The notes under the pieces: model-generated
Database searches by the model: none
What the model was told of the DNA's origin: nothing
The model's input: only the letters and a program-made list of their open reading frames with translations
Shown here: in pieces, positions 39,302 to 50,679 of the stretch
Numbering within the stretch: the stretch's first letter is position 1
How the letters are laid out: the number at the start of each line of letters is the position of its first letter
Assembly (NCBI GenBank): GCA_965153455.1
Contig: OZ234501.1
Coordinates: forward strand, 11,780,001-11,844,000
Length of the DNA stretch: 64,000 nucleotides
Source of the DNA: Sphagnum compactum
Taxonomy: Eukaryota > Bryophyta > Sphagnopsida > Sphagnales
Direction: 5' to 3'
Position numbers and translations under genes: made by a program

Positions 39302-40501
39302 TTACTCCACAAAGTCATCAGAGTCACAACCACTCTTGACGATTATCTGCTCACGGATTTGCTTGGCCTCTTCAATTGCCACAACACTCACATACACATT
39401 CATGTTCATGTGAACCACAAGGAGACTTGTAAAATTAGGACATGCATTGAGAGAAATGGAACAAAAGCATACCTGTGAGGAACTGTGCATGCTTTCTTGT
39501 TGAAATCGATTGTCAGAAAATGCTCAATTGGGTCTTCTCACATTGCCCCCAGCCTTGACATCTCTTGCAAGTCTTCTTCTGTTCTGGGTGAGATTGATGT
39601 GAAGTCCCAAGGTCCCAGTACAGCAGCCATCTCTGCTGCTTCGGTCAAGGGCCTGTTCTCATCAGGTTGTCAAGCCAAGGTACCTCCTGTGTCTCTCCTT
39701 GTGCTTTAAATCTCTGTGTAATTTGCATTTCTGGCTGTTTGCATTTCTGTTACAGCCAGAAATCCAAATGGGTCTGATCAGCTGCATGAATTCCTCAACA
39801 GTTTCTTCAACAGATTTCTGCTTCTGACCAGCTGCTGTGTGCATTTTTCACCGGTTTTCTCTGGAGACTAGGCAAATCATAGCAACCAAAGAAGCTATAC
39901 CAACTTTTCTCCTTGAAACAATTCATGGATTACTGTGTGTTTGGATCAAAGTTGCAATTTCCAAAAGCCCCAGCAAGTGCAGCAATGGTCATCGTCTCTC
40001 TCCCGTGCCTTGCTCAATCATTCTTCTTGTTCATAAAAATATTGGCAACTGCATTGATTGCACATCACCTGCATATAGTGAAGTGGAGACAAAACATTTG
40101 ATTTTGAATTCTGAGTTCAGTTTTGCACCACCACACCATGTGTACTTTGCTGAAATCATCATCATCATCATGCTTTTCTCAACACTACTGTGAAAAATCA
40201 CATTTGGAAACTCTGACAAAACAACACGGTATTGTTGCAACAAAACTGCCTGAGAAGCTTTGCTGACCATATCCACAAACAAACACTTCAATTCCTTGAG
40301 AATTGCCTGCTGCTGCCGCTGCGGATTGGAGACGATGATCTTCGATGGCAAGAGATTAAGGTCCTGCGACGGAGACGTGAAGCTGTCAGATGCAGGTGAT
40401 CTTTCCGATTGAAACAACAGACAATTTGCTTCAATCGTGCTCTTCTTCACGGGGAGATTGTAAGAGCGCATGATGTACAAGAACATCTCCGAGAGCTTGT
40501 T
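39302..40501 (-). pseudogene. Exon-like pieces of an unidentified gene (copy 2, better preserved)
   Basis: The minus strand repeats the pieces seen at 5.36-6.54 kb, with longer open frames. The segment starting at 40,501, after an AG, reads NKLSEMFLYIMRSYNLPVKK and continues open through SPSQDLNLLPSKIIV and QAILKELKCLFVDMVSKASQ. Near 39,590-39,655 it reads AEMAAVLGPWDFTSISPRTE, then LQEMSRLGAM, a TGA, and EDPIEHFLTIDFNKKACTVP. The end, near 39,302-39,390, reads VAIEEAKQIREQIIVKSG then CDSDDFVE and a stop. The TGA, shared with copy 1, suggests the gene was already broken before duplication, unless that triplet is intronic (a GTGAGA donor overlaps it). Family and exon joins are unknown. Confidence 0.45.
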
Positions 40502-41225
40502 CTAATGCTTCGACTACTACTCTCTCTTTCTCTCTTGCTAGAGACGAGAGATATCACGACGATCTTACAAGTCCAAGAATCAAGAGGAAGCAGTCTGGTG
40601 GACAGAAGAAAGAGTGTTCCAGAGAAGAGTAAAACGGAAAGAAAGAGGAAGTTTGAAAACTCGCGCGCGCACGATGAGTTCCAAGATGTGCGACTCGAGG
40701 GCGAGTGTTTTTGTCGCATTGCCATGACAACGACGAAGGAAGGAAGGAAGGAGGAACAAGATGCAACCGATTTCCAGAGCTTCTCGCAAACAAACACAGC
40801 TGCTGCAGCCGACTGGCTGGAGTCACAGATCGCGCACTTGCCTGACCAATGGTGAGTTTCTGTCTGTCGCATTGCTATGACGACGAAGAACAGAGGAAAA
40901 CCAAATTGCAATCGTTGGAAATACAGGAAACAGGAAGTTGATGAAAGAAACAAATCACAGAATCAGCAGGCATGCCAGAAGAAGAAGTACACCAGCCAGA
41001 ACAGTGAAAACGTTTCTGTGTCGAAGAAAACATCATCTGATGTGAGAGAGAGAGAGAGAAAGAGAGGCTGCAAGAATTGATTGAAGTCGGTACTCCTCAG
41101 GAGCAGGTGCTTGCTGCATGCATCATTCTGGTGTAGTCGTAGTAGTAGTAACAACAATAGAAGATGATGATCATGGATCGAAGGTACCGACTGACTGACA
41201 GTGGCATATGGATTTGCATATGGCT

Positions 41226-41690
41226 TCTTGTTGTGATCACAGATCTCTGTTGCTGTACAAGTGCTGTGGTGGCAGTAGTCAAGGGTTTGATGATGATCCT
41301 ACATACATAGGTATGCTTCTTGTTGTGATCACACAGATCTGTTGTTGTACAAGTGCGGCGGTCAAGGTTTTGATGATCCTGCATATGCTTGTTGTTGTGA
41401 TCACAGATATCTGTTGTATAAGTGCGGCGGCAGTAGTCAAGGGTTTGATGATGATCCTGCATACATAGGTATGCTTCTTGTTGTGATCACACAGATCTGT
41501 TGTTGTACAAGTGCGGCAGTCAAGGTTTTGATGATCCTGCATATGCTTGTTGTTGTGATCACAGATATCTGTTGTATAAGTGCGGCGGCAGTAGTCAAGG
41601 GTTTGATGATGATCCTGCATACATAGGTATGCTTCTTGTTGTTATCACAGATCTGTTGTTGTTGTACAAGTGCAGTGGCAGTCATCAAGG
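41226..41690. repeat. Tandem array with TGATCA palindromes, copy 2
   Basis: Six units like those at 7,325-7,765. Here the long and short variants alternate more regularly: the pair of ACACAGATCTG and ATATCTG units is present twice. The last unit has TTATCACAG in place of TGATCACAG. Confidence 0.85.
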
Positions 41691-42256
41691 TTTGACTGAC
41701 TCGGTGTGTCTGCATGCGTGTTTGCGTATTTGTACTCTGCCAACAACTCCATCTGCTATCATGCTACTTCAACCAAGGGGAACACAAATTGGTACTCCTC
41801 ATGAATGCGGCAGTTGATTATATTCTACCACTGGCAAAAACACATCAAATGACAATGAAAAAAACAAAACCTGCTGCAACAGAATGAGAGCAAAAAAACG
41901 ACACCCAACTTTTTCATCTTGCTCGGAGATTGTGACTTTGGCAATTGGAGATTTGTGAGAACCCAATCAACTTGCTTGGCTATTTTGAACCATCTCCAAC
42001 TTTCATGAAACAGTAGAAGAAGAAGAATTCTCCACTGGATACCTATTTGTGAATCTTGGCATTTTGATGCGGTGTGGTGAACAACAGAAACAGATGATGA
42101 TGATGCTGCATGACATTCATAAGGCTGATGTTTGACTACAATGAGCACTCTTGGAGAAAGAGAGTCTCAGACATGCAGCTGACACAATCTGTCCTGTGCC
42201 CGGTGCATCAAGGTGATGTCACACAGACACAGAGCTTCTTCTCTACCCATTCATAC

Positions 42257-42264
42257 GTATAAAG
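42257..42264 (+). promoter_or_regulatory. Possible TATA box of the peroxidase relic
   Basis: GTATAAAG lies about 190 bp upstream of the peroxidase ATG, in the unique DNA between duplication copy 2 and the relic. Position and sequence fit a plant TATA element, but no transcript start is known. Confidence 0.35.
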
Positions 42265-42456
42265 CCTTTCCTTATGTCATGTCTTTCTTGCATCTTTTCT
42301 ATGGTTCTTCTGTTAGAGAGGTGTATCAAATTCTTAGTGCATTTCTCTGAAGTTTTAGTTCTTCCTGTTCATGCACTGCAACAAGCAAACTCTTTGCCCA
42401 CCTTTGTCACCACCTTGCAAGTGGATAAGACATCAAGGAGGGACACAATAGTGACA

Positions 42457-44127
42457 ATGAAGCATTCAATTGTGTTGTTGTTGGCATTGTTGATGGTGCT
42501 AATAATAAGTTGCTCAGAAGTTGCAGTTTCTTACAAACTGGATCCATCCTACTATTTCCAGCAGCTGTGCTGATGTGCTTCCAGTAATGAAGAGTGTGGT
42601 AGCACACGCGATGCAACAAGAGGCTAGAATGGGAGCTCAACTGTTGCGCTTGCATTTCCATGACTGTTTTGTCAATGTATGATTCACATGATCCCATGAT
42701 TTTCTCAAGTTTTGGTACCATAAGTTGTGTGTATGTGTGTTTGGAAGATGTTGAACATGTTCTTGTTGCTCACAGATTACTCAGATTTATCAACTCAGTA
42801 TGACAGCAGAATGATGCAGTAGGCATAGTGATAATGCAGTTTTTGAGTGTTACTGATGCTCATAATGCCACTAACTTCTTTTGGTTGCAATCCTCTGAGC
42901 ACTGTAATAACAGGGGTGTGATGGTTCTGTCTTGCTGGATTTATGGACCTCAATAGGTTGGAGGGAAGACAACATCTCCGAATCTGAACTCAACAAGAGG
43001 GTTCCATGTAGTGGACACCATCAAAGCAGAGCTGGAGCATGTCTGAAGCAATACAGTCTTGTGTGCTGACATTTTGGCCATTGCTGGTTGTGATGCTGTT
43101 TCCTTGGTAGACTCTACATTTGACAACAGAATGCACAAATGTTTCACAAAATTCCCTATCAGAATTGCTTGCTGGTTAGATCAATGGTTGATCATCAAGC
43201 TGCTAAACTCAGTTTGTTTCTGATCAAAGCAAAACAAGCTCTAAACCACTGCTCAAAATAATGAAGTGCATGTTGGCAGAGTGGAGGTCCCTTCTGGAAT
43301 GTAGAGCTAGGGAGACAAGCCGGTACCACAGCAAGCAAAGCAGCTGCTGACAATTCTCCTTACCCGGCTGGCCAATGTGCTCCAGCTTGTATCCAGTTTC
43401 AATGCAGTTGGGCTCTCTGAGCAGGATATTTTTGTCCTTGCAGGTGATCCACTCTTGACTACAACACCACCCTATTCTTTCTTTGCTTTGTGAGCATGAA
43501 TTCTGTTCTTTTCCAATTAACAAATAACCATTACAGTGATTGTTCAGGTCTATACCACAGTTCTGAGACACATCTCAACCTTAACACCATCATCTTTGTC
43601 ACTTTGATCTCTGAGCATGAAATCTGTTTTTGTGATTGACTGCCAACCGTTTGCAGTGATTGTTGAGATCCACACCACAGTAACTGAAACAGATGTACCT
43701 CATGCCCAGGTGCTCACACAATTGGGAAAGCAAGGTACACTAGCTTTCAAGCACAATTACATGAGCAGAATGGTAAAGGACAACCAGATCCACCTCTGGA
43801 GACTTCCTGCCTTCACAAACTCCAGCACCTGTGTCCAGCTCAAAATGGTGACAGCAACCAGACCACAAACCTTGATCTTTGTACACCTACTTCTTTTGAC
43901 AACCAGTACTACAAGAATCTGCAGGCTCAGAATGGGCTCTTATTACTGAGGTACTGTTTACCACACCTGGTGATAGCCTCTCCCTCATTAACTTGTATGC
44001 AAAAAGCCAGGAGTCATTCTTCAATTACTTTACTACATCAATGTTGAAGATTTGAAGAACCAAAGTTCTTACTGGCAATGAGGGACAAGTGCACACAAAC
44101 TGTAGGATTGTGAATGTTCAACACTAA
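42457..44127 (+). pseudogene. Class III (secretory) peroxidase, broken
   Basis: A signal peptide (MKHSIVLLLALLMVLIIS) is followed by LDPSYYF. A one-base frameshift near 42,559 intervenes, then CADVLPVMKSVVAHAMQQEA and LLRLHFHDCFVN with the distal haem His. A GT donor follows at 42,677, the usual first intron place. Exon 2 at 42,914 gives GCDGSVLLD, a frameshift, then GFHVVDTIKAELEHV, TGA (43,044-43,046), and CADILAIAGCDAVSL. Shifted pieces follow: FWNVELGRQAGTTASKAAA, SSFNAVGLSEQDIFVLAG, GAHTIGKARYTSFQAQ (proximal haem His) and FDNQYYKNLQAQNGLLL. It ends VLTGNEGQVHTNCRIVN plus TAA. The family secretes haem enzymes that oxidise phenolics with H2O2 in the cell wall. The breaks make a working enzyme unlikely, yet recognisability end to end suggests a recent loss. 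Confidence 0.88.
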
Positions 44128-44894
44128 AGGAAAAATGGAGTTGTCAAACTGGACAAGATGCCCATGCAAAGTAATGTGCTGATAGCTGAGACATTATATG
44201 TTGACTGGAGAGTTCAGATGATCAGAGTTGTAAGTCTCAACAGATTTCAGATCCAAACACTTGACTCTTACTCTATTCTCAGATTGCCACAATAACAAAA
44301 TGGGTTCTTTTGTTATTGTTGAAAGGGCTATAAAGAAGGAGTTTGCTGCATGAGAGTCATGCTATGAATGCTTGTTGCCTAGGGCAGAATACACCATATT
44401 GTGAAATTGAAAACAAAGATTGGAAAACAAGATACCAAACTAGTTGCATTGTCAGCGATTACTTGCAATTGCTCCCAAAACTGACTTCAGCAGCTCCTGA
44501 CAGAGGGATAAGTATATAATAGTTAGCTCAAAACTTTAGGCAAACCAATTATACAAAAACTTGCATCTTGCATGTCTGTACTCAGTGTCTATTGCATTTC
44601 TGGAAATGCATCTGGAAAACTCAGTCATGATGTCAGCTAGCACCCACAAGGAGCAGCTTCAAAGATCAAAGTCCATAGCATCCTCAATCAAGCTTCTACA
44701 AGCTTGAGAAGGTAAGCATCATTTCATTTTTTGTGTGCCCCTGTACAAGTGAGCATCTAATCATAAGGCATAGAGATTAGGTGCAAATAGATGGTAGAGT
44801 CCATTGACTAAAATGCATGCAAGTATCAGTTATATTGCCATGAACCTTAACAAGTAAATACACCAACATTGTTGATCTCCACAGGAAATTGCTC

Positions 44895-45587
44895 TCAGCG
44901 AGCTTCAAATTGCACAACTGCCAAAAACCCATGCACACACCACCCCGTACAATGTCAGACAACAGGAAGGAAGGAACTGTACAAAATGGGACAATTCCAA
45001 GAGGAACAAAAGAGAATTCACAATAAGTAAAAGATGTAAAACTCAGGAAAAGAAATTTTAAGGTGTAAAAGGGTTTGAACATCTTACTGCGTCGGGTTCT
45101 CTTCTTGTAAAGAATCCGGTAACCACACTCACGGCATTGTATGACATCACCTGGTTTTAAAGTGTTATCTGCCCCACAGTCTTGACAATCAAACAAACAA
45201 CCAAAAAATCAGCTCGTTTATAAGTGCTCTCTCACCCCACCATTCAAGTGGACTTCTGAAACCCCCAATACCACTCAAGTGGACTTCAACACCAAAAGAC
45301 AAAGGTTCTCCAGGACTTTGGAAAGAGTTTTTTTCCCAAAAGAACCACCACAGGGCATATGCGTGAACACATCTTGTATGCAGTGGTGACAAGATCATTC
45401 CTCTGGTTACTACCTCTGTGACTTCTTGCTCAAATTGGCAAAGCTTGAATCTCACTCAATTGATAAAACGCCATAATTTTTGTGCCACAAGATATAGACC
45501 CCACATGGAAGTGAAACAAAGAGAGTGCTTACCACCACAAAGGTAGGTGACAGGCTCTGGGGGTGCTGGAATGCTGCCTCCATCCAT
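44895..45587 (-). CDS. RPB12: RNA polymerase II/IV/V (and I, III) subunit RPB12 / RPABC4
   Basis: Three exons join in frame (complement): 45533-45587, 45088-45180 and 44895-44917, giving 56 residues; introns are GT-AG and phases match. The N-terminus MDGGSIPAPPEP is followed by VTYLCGDCGADNTLKPGDVI, then QCRECGYRILYKKRTRR and the tail IVQFEAR. The four Cys at 17, 20, 34 and 37 form the single zinc site of this shared subunit, which sits on the RPB2/RPB3 side of the nuclear RNA polymerases. Length agrees with the plant family (about 51 residues in Arabidopsis, from memory). The last coding exon is only 23 bases. An AG just upstream of the ATG (at 45,602-45,603) suggests an intron in the 5' untranslated region, perhaps paired with a donor near 46,163. 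The gene is divergent from MND1. Confidence 0.95.
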
Positions 45588-46819
45588 GCTTGTATCTTCT
45601 TCTGTAAGATTCCCACCATTGCAAAAGGTCAAGAAGACAGAAGCAATTAATCATAACTCTCATGGGAATCAAGAAATCTCAACAGCCACAATTAAGAAAG
45701 CCAGAACAAGGTTCAAAAACTCTTCCTTGAAGTTCAAAAGAAAGACTTACTGTTCAGGATATAGAGAACTGGGAAGAAGGAACAACTCAAAGGGGAACAA
45801 AACTAAAATGAAGAAACAAAAAAATACAGTAGTACAAAAAACCATTCCAAGAACACAGAAGTGATTACAAACCCCAGGAACATTCTTCTACCTATTAGTT
45901 TCTAAAGTAAAAACAGGTACTCAAGCAGTCAAGAAAATAGGGTTCCTCCAAAACCATGACAGCTACTTAATTTCTGATAAAATTTGAGTTTCTGATTCTG
46001 AAGCTTGCTATAAAAGTCTGGAAAAGAAGAGGGGTGATTGAAGGTTGAAAAGCTCTATGGGAAAAAGGCTCCAGAAACAAAGATTTAATGAAACAAAAAA
46101 AGAAATGAAAGCATGTCCCTTGTTGGTGCTTTTCATCTCAAAGATGAAAGAAATGAGTTACCTGAGAAACGGGAAACCGGGATTCGGTACTTGTTCTTTC
46201 TCCTTACAACTGTCTAGCGTCCGCTCAAGGATAAAGTACACCTCCTATCCTTCTTTCTTCGAGTTGCTAGGAATAGCCTGAGGTCAGGGCAAGAAAGCAA
46301 AACAGGGTGAATTCCAGGAGAAGCAATATGGATATCCGAAACAAACATCCACCAATCCCCGCACAAACTCGCAACAAATTCCCGCAACTCCAAAGCAACA
46401 CTGATGCTGATGATCTCATCCTGAAATCTATGAAATTACCAGAGGGAGAACCCCCAATAAAAAAAAGTAAAAGAAAACCCCAACAAGAGACACAGAGCGA
46501 ACTGAGGAAAAGAGAAGAAAAGCCAGAGGAGGAAATCCTGAGAGAGCGTAACACACAAGACAAAGCAAAACAAATCCGCATGATGAACCCCACTAACAAT
46601 TAAGAAATCCGAAAGAAGGTTTTACAAAAGAAAGAAAGAAGAAAGCGAAAGAGAAAAAGAAGAAGATGATGATGATGATGAGGCCCACAATATATCCAAT
46701 CAAGATGGTCCAAAACAAAGCAGAAGGAAGAAGAACTCGCCTCTCGGTAACCGTGGAGCTCACAACTGCAGAATGGGAGGATCGCAAAACTCCTCTCGGG
46801 CAATACCTTCTCTGTCCCC

Positions 46820-47217
46820 ACAAGATTAGGGTTAGGGTTTGAGGGCTTTTTAGTCTCCTCGTTTGAACCCTGTTTCGGGCCCTCAATTCGGAAAGGACTA
46901 GAAAGAGACAAGAGACCTCTTTTGGGCCCTCGATTCAGGTAGGACTAGGAAGAGACCTCTTTTGGGCCCTCAATTCAGGCAGGACTAGGAAGAGACCTGT
47001 TTCGTGCCCTCAATTCAGGCAGGCATAGGATGAGACCTAGACCTCGTTTGGGCCCTGTTTCAGGCCCTCAATTTAGGCGGGAAACTGATGAGACCTCGTT
47101 TGGGCCCTCGATGCTTCTCTCCCATTCACTCTCTCGCGCGTGAATCCGTGACTCTCATGCGCTCTTCCTGCTCTTCCGCTGCGATCGAGCTACAGCGCTG
47201 TGGAAATCTGCTGCGTC
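46820..47217. promoter_or_regulatory. Divergent intergenic region RPB12/MND1 with GGGCCC tandem array
   Basis: From about 46,860 to 47,110 a diverged unit of roughly 45 bp repeats five to six times: TTTTGGGCCCTCAATTCAGG followed by CAGGACTAGGAAGAGACCT. The TGGGCC core matches the site II element bound by TCP factors in plant promoters of growth and housekeeping genes. A telo-box-like TTAGGGTTAGGGTTT lies at about 46,829-46,843, and the two elements often occur together in such promoters. The array lies within the last ~360 bp before the MND1 ATG and upstream of the likely RPB12 leader, so it may serve both genes. That role is inference. Confidence 0.55.
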
Positions 47218-50200
47218 ATGGTACAATTTCTTACTTCATCTTCTTCTGATTTGATTAGGCTGCTTCTTTCTTCTGGAATTCTGTTTTTCCGCGGATCATA
47301 ATGGTGAATCTGTTGGTTCAATGAGGAGGTGAAAGAAGATTTTCTTTTATGACTCGTTTTGTGTGGACATGTAGTCTGCTCAATTTGCTGCTATAAACTT
47401 GTTTGGCTTACTTGCATTATCGTCTTATCCAAGCAGAAGATCTTCTGGTAATTCCGATTTGTTCGTGACAGATTTGCCGAATTTTGTTTTAGTATAATAA
47501 TAATATGTAGTATTCTCCCGAACATGATCTTGTTTTGCATGAGATTGATGATCGAATGCGGCTTTATTTGATCTCGTCTTCTATCTCTTCTACAAAACGG
47601 ATCAATAGAGTTTGTTAGCTGTACGTCGTCGTATTATCGTCTTATCCAAGCTGATGATATCTTCTCATATTCTGATTTGTTCCGTAACAGCTTTTATCGA
47701 ATTTTTGTTGTAGTATATAATATGTAGTAATCTCCCGAACATGAACCTGTTTTGCGCGAGATTGATGATCGCTTTCTTGCATTCTTTCTTGCTTTCTTGC
47801 ACAAAGCTCTTGCAACGCTTTAGAGATTTGTCGAAGAGTGGTTCACAGATTTTGACACAATTGCAGTCGAAGAAAAGAGGATTGTCTTTGGAGGAGAAGC
47901 GGGACAAGATGCTCCAAATCTTCTATGACAGTCAGACATTCTACCAGGTGAAATGTACTGCAGATCACGATTCTTCTCCTTGATATTGCCATTCACGGAT
48001 CACAGCAGTTTCCGAAGTATTCCAGGCATAACAGCTTCAAAACTTCAAACCACGCTTGCTCCCTGTACTGCCAGGACGTTAGCTCTGGTCTGGTGGTCCC
48101 AAAACTATCAGCAGAATTAGTGGACATTCTCTATCCCTGCAACAGTGTTGTAAAGGCCTCACAGGGATTCAAAATCTGCCCAAAATTCTGACAGTTCTGA
48201 CAATTCTGGTTTATTGCACTTGCACAGCTGAAGGATCTTGAAAAATTGGGACCAAAGAAAGGAGTCATCAGTCAGTCTGTGAAGGATGTGATTGACAGCC
48301 TAGTGGGAGATGATCTTGTGTTCAAGGATAAAATTGGCACTTCAGTAAGCAACTGCACTCTTTTACTCTTCATTTGTACAGGTTGCCTCGAGGAAGGTAT
48401 CACTCTGACTGCAACCTGCCATCCCAATCTCAGTATGCCTGACACCCATGTGTCCATCGCATGGCATCTGCTCTTGCAAGGAATTGAGTGTTCATCATGA
48501 AGAACTATAGAAAGTCAGGTTTGGCATTGTTAAGGACAAAGTGTGCTTGGGGTAGTGCAAACCACTCTGAAATGCTTCAGATACTGGGAAACAAGTTTAT
48601 GAAGCTGAATTGAGATAACTGTCCAATTCTCATTTTCACTGGAGGATCTTGACACCATAATGTGGTTTTGATAGGTCTACTTTTGGAGTCTTCCAAGCCA
48701 AGCCGGGAATCAGGTATGCCCAAAGCTTTGTTATCACTAAGGATTCAGGATGCCATTCACATAGCTGGGCAATGCCTAATGACCCTTGTCCAGAATTTTT
48801 GTTTCCTTCTGGAATGCTCTTACAGCTTCTATATCTTGGCTCTCTCAACAGATGCCTCAATAACTGAAGAGCTGTCTTGTATCTGAACTTTGCTCTTGAA
48901 TTGACACTACCACTAGAATTCCTTGCCTCATTCCAGAACAAGAGCACTGCCTCATTCTTTGCAGCTACTCCCTCTGCAACCTTGAACACACCTTTTGCAG
49001 TAACAGAGAATGAGAGCCCTGTACCTGTCGAAAGGTCTCTAGAAGACTGAGAGGCACAACATATTGCTTGCATTGACCATCTTGAAGGTCCTAACAAAAT
49101 TTTGACATGTCTAGATCTGATACATGTGGTGTGTTACGTGCAACAGCTAAGGCAAGTGCGTTCAAAGCTTGAACGTGATATAGAGACATATAAGAAGCAA
49201 GAGGGTGAGTTACAGGAGAAATGTGAAGCTTCAAAGAAAGGCCGGGAAGATTCAGTAAGCAGTCCCTTTAATCTGAAAGGTTGAAGTAGGGTGAAAAGGT
49301 TCATTGAAGAGTGAATTCATTCACCATTTCACTGTCATATCCATGTCATTTGACTTGCTCTCTCAGGACAATTGCTTGTTTGTGTCATGTAATGTGAGCT
49401 GGAAAACCCCCTTTGTTGGAGGCAGGTGATTTATGTGCCTGCACAAGATCTCAACATCTTGACCATTGGTTATGCTTTTGTTCAATAAACCAGCAATTAC
49501 TAATACTTAAATCCATATCCTGAAACATGAATTTAGTTTTTGTGGTATGCTTTGAATTGGAAGATGAATCAAGGTTGCTTCTTCTAGGATCAAGTCTTCC
49601 TGAATAGGATGCAGAATGACAAATCAACTCCCCTAGTGATGTGTGACCTATGAGTGCATTCCCTGTCATTCAGGATGAACGAGAGACTGCATTGGCTGAT
49701 TTGCGAGTGGTTGAACAGAGGCACAAAGACCTGCAGGTAAGCTATTTTGTTGGCCCCTTTCTTGGTACGTTCTTGACTCAAGCTTCCTTCGAATATGACA
49801 CTCATTCTATCTACTTGTCTGTGCAGGAGGAGCTAAACAAGTATGCTGACAATGACCCTGCTGTTTATGATTCCATGAGTAAGCTGTCAACCTCCCATCT
49901 GCCCAGTTTGTCACCAGGTCACTGAGTGAGAGGGATGCAATCAGCTTGGCTGGTAAGGTAGTTCTTCACTGCCTGTGTTGTGTGCCATTCCTGTTGTCTA
50001 ACAGTCGCAGTCTTTCCATCTACTGGACAGGGAATGCAACCAAGGTGGCCCATGATGCTGTCAATCGATGGACAGGTGAGCCCCCTCTCACCTGCTGTGC
50101 AGGTGCCATTCTAAAATGCATCAGCTACTGTGATGAGTCAATACACTTCTGGACTCTTCCAGGCTCAGCAACGCATCCAATCCCAAGAGTGGCATAGAGA

Positions 50201-50674
50201 TAGCAGAGATCAAATGCCTTTTGATATGGACAGGCATTGGCTAAATTCGGCTTGATATTCCTTGCAGACAATGTATTTGCACTACAGAAGTGGTGCTCCT
50301 CCAAATTTCCAGAAGCCCGGGAGAAGTTGGACGAGTTGTATAATGAGGTATTTCAGTAACACCTCCCTTCTGTTGTCAGCATCAGTAGAAAGTGAAATTT
50401 GTGAAAACTGAACTCAATTCAATGAGTATCATCTCCAAAAGACAAAGGAAGATGACATTTAGAGTCAATACTTTTCATGGCAAGCTGTCATTCTCAACAA
50501 TCTATTCCAGAGGTAACCCTGCATGTCTGTTCTTCTTCCAGACATTGAACTTTGATCTCTGTGTGTCATCTGCTTTCAAGGCCAGTCATGGATGCGACTT
50601 GGATACCTGTTCAGATGCTTTTGTTGGCTGTTTTGCAGGTTGGCATTACAGAAGATGTGGACTACTTAGACTGA
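47218..50674 (+). CDS. MND1: Meiotic nuclear division protein 1 homologue (MND1)
   Basis: Ten exons: 47218-47220, 47867-47947, 48228-48344, 48675-48713, 49147-49254, 49674-49736, 49827-49878, 50031-50075, 50268-50347 and 50639-50674, giving 207 residues. Exon 1 supplies only the ATG, which is followed directly by a GTACAA donor. The protein starts MSKKRGLSLEEKRDKMLQIF; a winged-helix domain reaches about residue 78 (LKDLEKLGPKKGVISQSVKD, VYFWSLPSQAGNQ). A coiled coil covers about 81-150, and a C-terminal helix region (NRWTDNVFALQKWCSSKFPE) leads to VGITEDVDYLD. MND1 pairs with HOP2 and stimulates DMC1/RAD51 strand invasion in meiosis. It is shorter than the Arabidopsis protein (230, from memory) because the C-terminal tail is short, and close to animal lengths. 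No break was seen. Confidence 0.95.
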
Positions 50675-50679
50675 ACTGG

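Larger units (their letters stand above)
33930..41999. repeat. Segmental duplication, copy 2 (about 8 kb, direct orientation)
   Basis: This is the direct repeat of the window's first 8 kb; the offset drifts from about 33,883 near the left end to about 33,923 at the right end because of indels. The right boundary is sharp: copy 1 continues with ATATTGTGAACC after CATCTCCAA, while copy 2 continues with CTTTCATGAAAC. The left boundary lies in an AT/AAAT-rich stretch and can only be placed within tens of bases. To the right, unique DNA leads into the peroxidase relic. Confidence 0.92.

Noticed and set aside
43224-43571. 115-codon minus-strand frame within the peroxidase region
   Set aside because: The plus strand carries recognisable peroxidase fragments across the same bases.
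49931-49952. A short extra MND1 exon reading RDAISLAG, ending in a GTAAGG donor
   Set aside because: No acceptor gives the right phase, and joining the exon ending at 49,878 straight to 50,031 yields MRNATKVAHDAVNRWT, which matches known MND1 proteins without it.
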